In this document: positions 53,603-61,386 of the stretch, one piece after another
How positions within the stretch are numbered: the stretch's first letter is position 1
Layout: the number at the start of each line of letters is the position of its first letter
NCBI RefSeq assembly: GCF_000248055.1
Contig: NZ_BAFC01000006.1
Coordinates: 1-64,000 of the forward strand
Length of the DNA: 64,000 nt
Direction of reading: 5' to 3'
DNA from: Gordonia sputi NBRC 100414
GTDB taxonomy: Bacteria; Actinomycetota; Actinomycetes; Mycobacteriales; Mycobacteriaceae
Notes under the pieces: generated by a model
What the model was told of the DNA's origin: nothing
Database searches by the model: none
Seen by the model: the letters and a program-made list of their open reading frames with translations, nothing else
Translations under genes and position numbers: made by a program

Positions 53603-54092
53603 CTACTATTCTTGCCCAGTCGACCGACGCCCGCAACCCGCTGCAGTCGTTGTAGTCCATCTGATGACATATCGAATTTATCGCGCTAAAACCAACTTCG
53701 TGCGCAATACGAAAAAGATTAGTGACCCCAATTTTCGGGGCATAATTTTGGATTTCTACTGAGATGTACGACGCTTTATCATTCATTCGTGACACACGTC
53801 ACCTCTTTTGCAATGGATGCGGCGCCCGCACACGGCAAGTCGCCTGGTTCATCAGAACGGCAGCGACCGAGCAGCGGGAGAGGTTCACGTCACCCGGAAC
53901 TGACTGGATAGTCAGTTACTCATGAGTATCATTCCCTTATCGCAACGCCTACAGTCCACACCAGGTAAGGGCAACCTTGGCAGCGCGAGGTACCCGTGAA
54001 GAATTACGGTTACCTGTAGTAGACGTCCGACCCCGCGCACGTCAGCCCTGCGCGACTAGGTCGATGATCAACATGAGAGGGGCCGGGACGCC
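53603..54092. other. Intergenic region between BcsA-like gene and etfD, AT-rich part and operator
   Basis: These 490 nt hold no convincing gene. From about 53640 to 53800 the sequence is markedly AT-rich for this genome (many TTTT, AATT runs), and the low-GC character extends into the synthase 5' coding part from about 53340. A 20-bp TetR-like palindrome lies at 53898-53917. The remainder holds the etfD leader. Confidence 0.65.
53898..53917. promoter_or_regulatory. TetR-like palindromic operator upstream of etfD
   Basis: AACTGACT and AGTCAGTT are perfect 8-bp inverted arms separated by GGAT. The sequence style (TGACT...AGTCA) is that of TetR-family operators of lipid-metabolism genes. A second 10-bp palindrome ACTCATGAGT adjoins at 53918-53927. 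Confidence 0.65.
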
Positions 54093-57000
54093 GTGAATGC
54101 CACGACGATCACCATCGGCACTATTGCCGCGGTCATCAGCTTGTTCTGTTGGGCCAGCTTCCTACGCGGCGTGTGGACCATGGTGCGCGCGATCGCCCAG
54201 GGCCAGAAGGTCGACAGCACCCGCTACTGGCCTGTCGGTCCACGACTGTGGACGATGCTCAAGGAATTCGTCGGCCACACGCGCATGGTGAAGTTCCGGA
54301 CCGTCGGCTGGGCGCACTGGCTGGTGATGTTCGGCTTCATGATCGGTGCGATCTTCTGGTTCGAGGCATACGGCCAGATCTTCGACCCCGAATTCCACTG
54401 GCCGGTGATCGGCGCGTGGAACGTCTACATCTTCGCCGACGAGGTGCTCGGCCTCGGCACCGTGATCGGCATCATGGCGCTGATCATCATCCGTCAGCTC
54501 AACCACCCGCGGATGCCCGCGCGCCTGTCCCGCTTCTCGGGTTCACGCTTCGGCGCCGCATACTTCGTCGAGCTCGTGGTCCTGATCGAGGGCCTCGGCA
54601 TGATCTTCGTGAAGACGTTCAAGATCTCGTCGGGCATCGAGGACCCGCCGATCTGGACGTCGTTCTTCACCCACTACTTCGCGCAGCTCTTCGAGGGTTC
54701 GTCGGTCTACTGGGTGACCGCAGCTGCTGTCGTCAAGCTGATGAGCGGCATGATCTGGCTGGCAGTCGTGGGCGCGAACATCGACTGGGGCGTCGCGTGG
54801 CACCGCTTCGCGGCGTTCTTCAACATCTATCTCAAGCGTGAGCAGGACGGCGGGGTCGCACTCGGTGCTGCCAAGCCGATGATGAGCCAGGGCAAGGTCC
54901 TCGACATGGAGACCGCCGACCCTGACGTCGACGCGTTCGGTGCAGGCAAGGTCGAGGACTTCTCGTGGAAGGGCTGGCTCGACTTCACGACGTGTACCGA
55001 GTGTGGTCGCTGCCAGAGTCAGTGCCCGGCGTGGAATACCGGAAAGCCGTTGAGCCCCAAGCTGCTCATCATGTCGCTGCGCGATCACGCACAGGCCAAG
55101 GCGCCGTATCTGATCGCCGGTGGCCGCAAGGACATGGGCGGCGACGAGGTCGGACTCGTCGACGCCGAGGGCAACGTCGACGAGGCGAAGCTCGCCAAGA
55201 TTCCCGAGGCCGCGCGCGCTGAGGCGTCGCGCAAACTGGTCGGCGAGTCGAAGGGCGCGATGGGCGGCGGCGAGGGCATCGTCGACGAGGACGGCGCATT
55301 CGACCCCGAACAGCTTGGTGCGGTCATCGACACCGAAACCCTGTGGAGCTGCACCACCTGCGGTGCGTGCGTCGAGCAGTGTCCCGTCGACATCGAGCAC
55401 GTCGACCACATCATCGACATGCGTCGCTACCAGGTGCTCATCGAGTCCGACTTCCCGACCGAGCTCGCGGGCATGTTCAAGAACCTCGAGAACAAGGGCA
55501 ACCCCTGGGGTCAGAACGCGTCGGCACGCATCAATTGGATCGACGAGATGGACATCGAGATCCCGGTCTTCGGTGCCGACGTCGAATCGTTCGAGGGTTT
55601 CGAGTACCTCTTCTGGGTCGGTTGCGCAGGCGCGTACGAGGATCGCGCGAAGAAGACCACGAAGGCTGTCGCGGAACTCCTCGACATCGCCGCGGTGAAC
55701 TTCATGGTTCTCGGCGAGGGCGAGACCTGTACCGGCGATTCGGCACGACGTGCCGGCAACGAGTTCCTGTTCCAGATGCTGGCGCAGCAGAACATCGAGA
55801 CCATCAACGGGGTCTTCGAGACGGCGCCGACGCAGCGCAAGAAGGTCGTCGTGACCTGTGCGCACTGCTTCAACACGCTGTCCAACGAGTATCCGCAGCT
55901 CGGCGCGAAGTACGAGGTGGTGCACCACACGCAGCTTCTCAACCGCCTGGTGCGGGAGAAGCGCCTGGTGCCGGTGGCACCGATGGGCGAGGGCGTCACT
56001 TACCACGACCCCTGCTACCTGGGACGCCACAACAAGGTCTACGACGCTCCGCGTGAGCTGATGGAAGCATCCGGTTCGACGCTGCGCGAGATGCCTCGCC
56101 ACGGCGAACGGTCCATGTGCTGTGGCGCCGGTGGTGCGCGCATGTGGATGGAAGAGCAGATCGGCAAGCGGATCAATATCGACCGCGTCGACGAGGCTCT
56201 CGACACCCTGGCTTCCGCGAAGGGTGGTCCCGCCAATGGCGCTTCGGGCAGCAACGACGAGGCACCGCAGAAGATCGCGACGGGCTGCCCGTTCTGCCGC
56301 GTGATGCTGACCGACGGCGTGACCGCACGGACGTCGGGCACCGAGAACGAGGGCAAGATCGAGGTCGTCGACGTCTCGCAGATGCTGCTCGATTCGGTCA
56401 AGCGTGGTCTGCCAGAGGTCAAGCGGGGCGGACGTTTCCTCGGACCGGGCTCCAAGCCCGCGCCCGAGCCGGAACCCGAGCCCGAGAAGGAAAAGGTGGC
56501 TGCCGCCGCGCCCGCCGCAGCTGCCGCGGGCGCTGCTACCGACGCCAAGCCCAAGCCCAAGGTCGGGTTGGGGATGAAGGGCGGCAAGAAGCCCGGCGCA
56601 GGCAGCGCAGCGACCAAGGCCCCGGCAGCGTCGGCTCCCGCAGCGTCGACGGAGACAGCGTCGGCACCTGCTGCATCGGCGGAGACGACCGAAAAGAAGC
56701 CTGCCTCCAAGGGCTTCGGCATGAAGGGCGGCATGAAGAAGCCGGGCGCGGCGGCCAAGCCTGCGTCCGCGCAGCCCGCTCCTGCGCAGGCCGAGTCGTC
56801 GGCGGCAGTCGAGGACGCGGCGAGTGATACCGCAGCGGCAAGTGATGCAGGCGCGGCAAGCGCCACGGCCGATGCGCCGAAACCGGCCAAGGCCAAGGGA
56901 TTCGGCATGGCTGCGGGCAAGCGGCCCGGGGCGAAGAAGCCCGGCGCAGCGAGCACCGCGAATGCGGCCGCAGCCGACGCCGGAGTCACAGCCGCCGCGG

Positions 57001-57758
57001 AGAACAAGGTGGCAGAGACCGAATCCGCACCCGACGCCGCTCCGACCGCCGACACCGAATCGGCCACGGCTGCAAGCACTTCCGCAGCCGCAGTGACCGA
57101 GGACAAGCCCGCCAAGGCGAAGGGCTTCGGCATGGCCGCGGGCAAGAAGCGCCCGGGAGGCACCGGGTCGGGGGCTGCGAAGCCTGCCGCCCCGGCTGCA
57201 GAGGCGTCGGCACCTGCGGCAGCTGAGTCCGCTCCGGCTGAGAGCACGGCGGCGGAATCCGCTCCGACACAGCCCGAGACCGGTGGCGAGGCCAGCGCTC
57301 CGGAAGAGACAACTGCCTCGACGACGTCGACTGCTACGGCCTCGGCCGCAGCGGTGACGGAGGAGAAGCCCGCCAAGGCCAAGGGCTTCGGCATGGCCGC
57401 AGGCAAGAAGCGGCCGGGCGGGGCGTCGGCACCCAAGGCCGCAGCTCCCGCAGCGTCGACTCCCGAGCCGGAAGCCGCTGCTGCAGCGGAAGCCGAGGTG
57501 CCGGAAGCTGGATCGGCCGACGCAGCGTCGGAGACTCCGGCGGAAGCACCGGCAGAGTCGGCCGAGGCGTCCACGAACGCCGCGGGCGAGGGCGAGGCAG
57601 TGTCGTCGAACGGCAGTGCAGCAGAAACCGGCGCAGCAGAAACCGGTACAGCAGAAGCCGGTGCAGCCGATGGCGGCCGCACGATCGCCGAGACCGGAGC
57701 GTCGAAGGCCAAGGGCTTCGGCATGGCCGCGGGCAAGAAGCGACCCGGCCAGCGCTGA
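54093..57758 (+). CDS. etfD: EtfD-like membrane iron-sulfur oxidoreductase with repetitive C-terminal tail
   Basis: This 1221-residue protein has an N-terminal set of five or more helices (TIGTIAAVISLFCWASFL, HWLVMFGFMIGAIFWFEAYG) and two 4Fe-4S motifs CTECGRCQSQCPAW and CTTCGACVEQCPVD. Two CCG-type cysteine regions follow (VTCAHCFNTLSNEYP, YHDPCYLGRHNK with RSMCCGAGGARMW). Relatives (Rv0338c, EtfD) reoxidise electron-transfer flavoprotein and pass electrons to menaquinone in fatty acid oxidation. After about residue 790 there is a tail of Ala/Glu-rich spacers with six copies of KGFGMAAGKKRPG-like motifs (near 821, 871, 933, 1007, 1094, 1205). It is longer than the ~880-residue M. tuberculosis homologue. 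GTG 54093. Confidence 0.88.
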   Translation: MNATTITIGTIAAVISLFCWASFLRGVWTMVRAIAQGQKVDSTRYWPVGPRLWTMLKEFVGHTRMVKFRTVGWAHWLVMFGFMIGAIFWFEAYGQIFDPEFHWPVIGAWNVYIFADEVLGLGTVIGIMALIIIRQLNHPRMPARLSRFSGSRFGAAYFVELVVLIEGLGMIFVKTFKISSGIEDPPIWTSFFTHYFAQLFEGSSVYWVTAAAVVKLMSGMIWLAVVGANIDWGVAWHRFAAFFNIYLKREQDGGVALGAAKPMMSQGKVLDMETADPDVDAFGAGKVEDFSWKGWLDFTTCTECGRCQSQCPAWNTGKPLSPKLLIMSLRDHAQAKAPYLIAGGRKDMGGDEVGLVDAEGNVDEAKLAKIPEAARAEASRKLVGESKGAMGGGEGIVDEDGAFDPEQLGAVIDTETLWSCTTCGACVEQCPVDIEHVDHIIDMRRYQVLIESDFPTELAGMFKNLENKGNPWGQNASARINWIDEMDIEIPVFGADVESFEGFEYLFWVGCAGAYEDRAKKTTKAVAELLDIAAVNFMVLGEGETCTGDSARRAGNEFLFQMLAQQNIETINGVFETAPTQRKKVVVTCAHCFNTLSNEYPQLGAKYEVVHHTQLLNRLVREKRLVPVAPMGEGVTYHDPCYLGRHNKVYDAPRELMEASGSTLREMPRHGERSMCCGAGGARMWMEEQIGKRINIDRVDEALDTLASAKGGPANGASGSNDEAPQKIATGCPFCRVMLTDGVTARTSGTENEGKIEVVDVSQMLLDSVKRGLPEVKRGGRFLGPGSKPAPEPEPEPEKEKVAAAAPAAAAAGAATDAKPKPKVGLGMKGGKKPGAGSAATKAPAASAPAASTETASAPAASAETTEKKPASKGFGMKGGMKKPGAAAKPASAQPAPAQAESSAAVEDAASDTAAASDAGAASATADAPKPAKAKGFGMAAGKRPGAKKPGAASTANAAAADAGVTAAAENKVAETESAPDAAPTADTESATAASTSAAAVTEDKPAKAKGFGMAAGKKRPGGTGSGAAKPAAPAAEASAPAAAESAPAESTAAESAPTQPETGGEASAPEETTASTTSTATASAAAVTEEKPAKAKGFGMAAGKKRPGGASAPKAAAPAASTPEPEAAAAAEAEVPEAGSADAASETPAEAPAESAEASTNAAGEGEAVSSNGSAAETGAAETGTAEAGAADGGRTIAETGASKAKGFGMAAGKKRPGQR

Positions 57759-57795
57759 TCGGCCAGGGCTGATCGGCCAGGGCTGATCGGCCAGG
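57754..57795 (+). repeat. 14-bp tandem triplication spanning the etfD stop
   Basis: GCTGATCGGCCAGG occurs three times from 57754. The first copy contains the etfD TGA (57756-57758). Two degenerate copies follow to about 57830. Confidence 0.9.
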
Positions 57796-57838
57796 GCTAC
57801 GGCCCGCACTGATCGGCCAGCACTGATCGACCGTCCGT

Positions 57839-57906
57839 CAGAAACACGCGTTTCTGACGCCTGCGAGTGAAGTTTTCCTCGCACGTGTCAGAGGCGCGTG
57901 TTTCTG
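57839..57906. repeat. 68-bp imperfect palindrome between etfD and aminotransferase
   Basis: CAGAAACACGCG (57839-57850), TCTGAC (57853-57858) and TGCGAG (57862-57867) pair in register with CTCGCA, GTCAGA and CGCGTGTTTCTG (57878-57906) around a 10-nt loop. A shorter alternative hairpin GTCAGAAA/TTTCTGAC (57837-57858) would compete. It can act as the etfD terminator, and its sequence differs from R1-R3. Confidence 0.8.
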
Positions 57907-57960
57907 CATTTCCGACGGCCCGAAAAAATCGATTTGCCTGCGGCTGAGACAATTGAACCC

Positions 57961-59214
57961 GTGAGTAGGCCGTATGTATCGCACCTGAACCAGAACCTCA
58001 AGCCGTTGGAGCAGTCCGAGAAGCTGCAGAACGTCTGCTACGAGATCCGTGGGCCTGTGCACGCGCATGCGGCGCGACTCGAGGCCGAGGGCCATCGGAT
58101 CATGAAGCTGAACATCGGCAACCCGGCGCTGTTCGGCTTCGAGGCGCCAGACGTGATCATGCGCGACATGATCCACGCGCTGCCGTACTCGCAGGGCTAT
58201 TCGGAATCGGCCGGCGTGCTCTCGGCCCGACGCGCGGTGGTCACCCGCTATGAGCTCCTCCCCGACTTCCCGTACTTCGACGTCGACGACGTGATCCTCG
58301 GCAACGGTGTCTCCGAGCTCATCACCATGACGATGCAGGCGCTTCTCAACAACGGCGACGAGGTGCTGATCCCCGCGCCCGACTATCCCCTCTGGACGGC
58401 CATGACGGCCCTCTCCGGCGGCACGGCCGTGCATTATCGCTGCGACGAGGACAACGACTGGAACCCCGACATCGCCGACATCGAGGCGAAGATCACCGAC
58501 CGCACCAAGGCGATCGTCGTCATCAATCCCAACAACCCCACGGGAGCTGTCTACTCGCGCGAGGTGCTCGAGCAACTCGTAGACGTCGCCCGACGCCACT
58601 CGCTGCTCATCCTCGCCGACGAGATATACGACAAGATCCTCTACGACGACGCTGAGCACATCAACATCGCGTCGCTTGCCCCCGACCTGTTCTGCCTGAC
58701 GTTCAACGGGCTCTCGAAGGCGTACCGGGTCTGTGGCTATCGGGCTGGCTGGGTGGTGCTCACCGGCCCCAAGGACCACGCCAAGGGCTTCATCGAGGGC
58801 CTGGGCATCCTGGCGTCGACGCGCCTGTGTGCGAACGTCCCCGGCCAGCATGCGATCCAGGTGGCCCTCGGCGGGTACCAGAGCATCGAGGCTCTCGTGG
58901 CGCCCGGTGGACGCCTCTACGAGCAGCGCAACGTGACGTGGGAGAAGCTCAACGAGATCCCCGGCGTCAGTTGCGTCAAGCCCAAGGGTGCGCTCTACGC
59001 GTTCCCCCGCCTCGATCCCGAGGTCTACGAGATCCACAACGACGAGCTCTTCGTCCAGGACCTGCTGCTGCAGGAGAAGATCCTGGTGGTGCAGGGCAGC
59101 GGGTTCAACCTCGACGATCAGAACCACTTCCGCATCGTCACGCTCCCCTGGTCGCGCGATCTCAAGGACGCCGTCGAACGGATCGGCAACTTCCTGTCGT
59201 CCTATCGCCAGTAG
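57961..59214 (+). CDS. alaA: PLP-dependent alanine/aspartate-type aminotransferase
   Basis: This is a 417-residue fold type I aminotransferase. It has KLNIGNPALFGFEAPD, a substrate-site YSQGYSESAG, the cofactor-binding NPNNPTGAVY and DEIYDKILYDD, the Schiff-base lysine in FNGLSKAYRVCGYRAGW, and a C-terminal arginine segment FRIVTLPW. It resembles AlaA of E. coli and AspC (Rv0337c) of M. tuberculosis, which lies beside the EtfD gene there as well. Its role is transamination between pyruvate or oxaloacetate and glutamate. GTG 57961 fits the family start. Confidence 0.9.
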   Translation: MSRPYVSHLNQNLKPLEQSEKLQNVCYEIRGPVHAHAARLEAEGHRIMKLNIGNPALFGFEAPDVIMRDMIHALPYSQGYSESAGVLSARRAVVTRYELLPDFPYFDVDDVILGNGVSELITMTMQALLNNGDEVLIPAPDYPLWTAMTALSGGTAVHYRCDEDNDWNPDIADIEAKITDRTKAIVVINPNNPTGAVYSREVLEQLVDVARRHSLLILADEIYDKILYDDAEHINIASLAPDLFCLTFNGLSKAYRVCGYRAGWVVLTGPKDHAKGFIEGLGILASTRLCANVPGQHAIQVALGGYQSIEALVAPGGRLYEQRNVTWEKLNEIPGVSCVKPKGALYAFPRLDPEVYEIHNDELFVQDLLLQEKILVVQGSGFNLDDQNHFRIVTLPWSRDLKDAVERIGNFLSSYRQ

Positions 59215-59236
59215 TGTCGTATCGCCAGTAGTTTCG
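59203..59236 (+). repeat. 17-bp tandem duplication spanning the aminotransferase stop
   Basis: TATCGCCAGTAGTGTCG (59203-59219) is repeated as TATCGCCAGTAGTTTCG (59220-59236). The TAG stop (59212-59214) is in the first unit. Confidence 0.85.
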
Positions 59237-59310
59237 CCAGCAGAAGCACCCCCGATGACCTGCGGCGCAGCACCTTCTGCGCGATTCGCCGATCCCTGCC
59301 CGCGCGTTAT

Positions 59311-59330
59311 GTGACACTCTTCGTTGTCAC
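59311..59330. promoter_or_regulatory. Inverted repeat upstream of the hydrolase operon
   Basis: GTGACA (59311-59316) and TGTCAC (59325-59330) are inverted with an 8-nt spacer. A second small palindrome GGTTACGTTAACC lies at 59357-59369. Either could be an operator of the three-gene operon; no regulator adjoins. Confidence 0.4.
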
Positions 59331-59394
59331 CGTCTCTGGACATAGCTGTGACGCTCGGTTACGTTAACCAGATCACGGTTCGAAGGGGTCACGT

Positions 59395-60396
59395 ATGAAG
59401 CAGTGGGTCGAACGACTCATCGACGTCGACGGCGTACGGCTCGCGACTTTCGAGTTCGACGATCCTGCCGGCGACACGTCGGCCGTCGCAGGCGCAGGCA
59501 ACCCAGCGGACCCAGACGGTACCGATGCAGCCGACCGTCCGACGGTGCTGTTCGTGCACGGCTGGCCGGATACGCATCACGTGTGGACCGAGGTCGCGGA
59601 GCGTCTTTCCGACGACTTCCGGGTCGTCGCGTACGACACCCGCGGACTCGGCGTCTCCGATAATCCGCGTGGGGTGTCGGCATACCGCATCGAAACGCTC
59701 GCGGACGACCTGTACGCGGTCGCCGCCGCGGTGAGCCCCGACGCGCCAGTCCATGTGGTAGCGCACGACTGGGGCTCCATCCAGTCATGGGAGGCGATGT
59801 CGCGCCCCGACGCCACAGATCACTTCGCGTCGTTCACCACCATCTCTGGCCCGTGCCTGGACCACGTGGGAGTGCTCCTGCGCGAGAACATCTCTCATCC
59901 GACGCCACGTCGAGCGCTCGACACCCTGCTGCAATCGTTCTTCTCGACCTACATCGTGCTGCTGCACCTACCGTTCGGTCCGACGCTGATCTCCGCGACA
60001 CTCGGCTCACCGGGCGCGTGGCGACGATTCCTGCGGCTCATGGACGGTACGCCTGCCGAGCAGATCGTCACCGCGCCCTCGCTGCGGAACGACATGCGTT
60101 CCGGCGCGCGGTATTACCGAGCGAACATGGTGCGTAAGGTCGGCAAACCCAACCCGCGCACGACTCACGTTCCGGTTCTGGAGATGGTCAATACCCGCGA
60201 CTTCGCGGTGCGAACTCACCTGCTGCGCAACACGAACCGATTCGCGCCCGATCTCACACGTCTCGAGTCACCGACCCCGCACTGGGCTCCGACGACCAAC
60301 CCCGGTTACGTTGCCGACTCGATCCGCGAGTTCGTACGACGCATCGCCGCCCGAACATCCACCGCGACGACCCCCGACCGCGCCGCTATCCGCTGA
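59395..60396 (+). CDS. Alpha/beta hydrolase (epoxide hydrolase/dehalogenase type)
   Basis: This is a 333-residue hydrolase with the oxyanion motif FVHGWPDTHHVW, VVAYDTRGLGVSDNP, an aspartate nucleophile in VAHDWGSIQSWEAM, and a late histidine region (TPHWAPTTNPGYVADSI). The Asp nucleophile points to epoxide hydrolase or haloalkane dehalogenase chemistry rather than a serine esterase. The substrate is unknown; paralogues in mycobacteria also sit with PF10118 and PDR reductases. It starts the operon, with the next gene 26 nt downstream. Confidence 0.82.
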   Translation: MKQWVERLIDVDGVRLATFEFDDPAGDTSAVAGAGNPADPDGTDAADRPTVLFVHGWPDTHHVWTEVAERLSDDFRVVAYDTRGLGVSDNPRGVSAYRIETLADDLYAVAAAVSPDAPVHVVAHDWGSIQSWEAMSRPDATDHFASFTTISGPCLDHVGVLLRENISHPTPRRALDTLLQSFFSTYIVLLHLPFGPTLISATLGSPGAWRRFLRLMDGTPAEQIVTAPSLRNDMRSGARYYRANMVRKVGKPNPRTTHVPVLEMVNTRDFAVRTHLLRNTNRFAPDLTRLESPTPHWAPTTNPGYVADSIREFVRRIAARTSTATTPDRAAIR

Positions 60397-60422
60397 CCTG
60401 CCATCGCGAAGGAGTTTCTCCC

Positions 60423-61364
60423 GTGCACTCACACGCCGAGAGGGTGAACACCACCTCAGCATTCGCACCGCACCCATCCACGCCACAAGACAACGACACC
60501 GATCCCGGTGATGTCGAGCTTCACGCACGCAACGTGGCATTCGACTGGAGCGACGTTCCGCTGCACTGGATTCCGGGTCATCCAATCGCTTCCGACTTCA
60601 TCAGCGTGCTCAATCTGCTTCTCCCCGAGGGAGAGCGCTGGTTTGTCCAGACCTACAACGAAGCGCTCCCCCTGGTTCGTGACGAAGAACTGGCTGCGAC
60701 GATGCGCGGCTTCATCGGCCAGGAGGCCATGCACGCGGAGGCACACGACCACGTGCTCTGGGAATTCCTCGACCACCACGGAATCGACCCACGGCCGTAC
60801 TGTCGCCAGATGGAGTGGGTCTTCCGAAAGGTGTTGGGCCCGTTGGAGAAGGGCAGCGTGGAGGCCAAGCAGAAGCACCTCATCGAGCGCCTGTGGCTCA
60901 TCGCAGCCATAGAGCACTACACCGCGATCCTCGGCGATTTCGCGCTGAACAACACCTGGACTGAGGTCGGCGCCAACCCGACAATGACCGACCTGTTCGT
61001 CTGGCATGGCGCTGAAGAGGTCGAACACCGAGCTGTCGCACACGACGTCGCGGTCTACTTCGGCGACAGCTATCTACGCCGTGGCCGAGCGATGCTGATC
61101 GCATTGCCCACCCTGTTACTCCTGCTGTTCCGTGGCTTCCGATTCATCACTCATCAAGATCAGTCGATTCGCCACAACAACTACTTCTTTCGGCAGTACC
61201 ACTACTGGCGCGGGGTGCGCGCGGGCGTGTTACCGACGGTTCGCAGCGTGCTCTTCGCGACGGTGAGCTACTTCCGCCCTGGATTCCATCCCAGCGAAAT
61301 CGGTTCCACTGCACAGGCTGTCGCCTACCTGGCCTCATCGCCCGCAGCACGCAACGCCTCCTGA
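60423..61364 (+). CDS. PF10118 metal-dependent hydrolase family protein (ferritin-like di-iron)
   Basis: This 313-residue protein has a helical bundle with iron-type ligands: EGERWFVQTYNEALPLVRDE, QEAMHAEAHDHVL, IEHYTAILGDFALNN and HGAEEVEHRAVAHDVAVYF, spaced like a ferritin-like di-iron centre. The C-terminal part has a hydrophobic helix (MLIALPTLLLLLFRGFRFI) and may be membrane associated. It is annotated as a hydrolase in databases, but the ligand set and the reductase partner suggest oxygen chemistry. GTG 60423 has GAAGGAG. Confidence 0.8.
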   Translation: MHSHAERVNTTSAFAPHPSTPQDNDTDPGDVELHARNVAFDWSDVPLHWIPGHPIASDFISVLNLLLPEGERWFVQTYNEALPLVRDEELAATMRGFIGQEAMHAEAHDHVLWEFLDHHGIDPRPYCRQMEWVFRKVLGPLEKGSVEAKQKHLIERLWLIAAIEHYTAILGDFALNNTWTEVGANPTMTDLFVWHGAEEVEHRAVAHDVAVYFGDSYLRRGRAMLIALPTLLLLLFRGFRFITHQDQSIRHNNYFFRQYHYWRGVRAGVLPTVRSVLFATVSYFRPGFHPSEIGSTAQAVAYLASSPAARNAS

Positions 61365-61386
61365 GTACCCACGAGAACACGAGACC

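Noticed and set aside
53508-53762. Small plus-strand frame in the AT-rich intergenic segment
   Set aside because: No ribosome site or domain, and it overlaps the start of the synthase on the opposite strand.
54543-57884. 1113-codon minus-strand frame opposite etfD
   Set aside because: Antisense of etfD; Cys/Gly/Arg-rich sequence reflects the Ala/Pro-rich tail of the real gene.
59375-59395. tRNA-like GGTTCGAA near the hydrolase start
   Set aside because: No cloverleaf arms flank it; it is simply the leader of the hydrolase gene.
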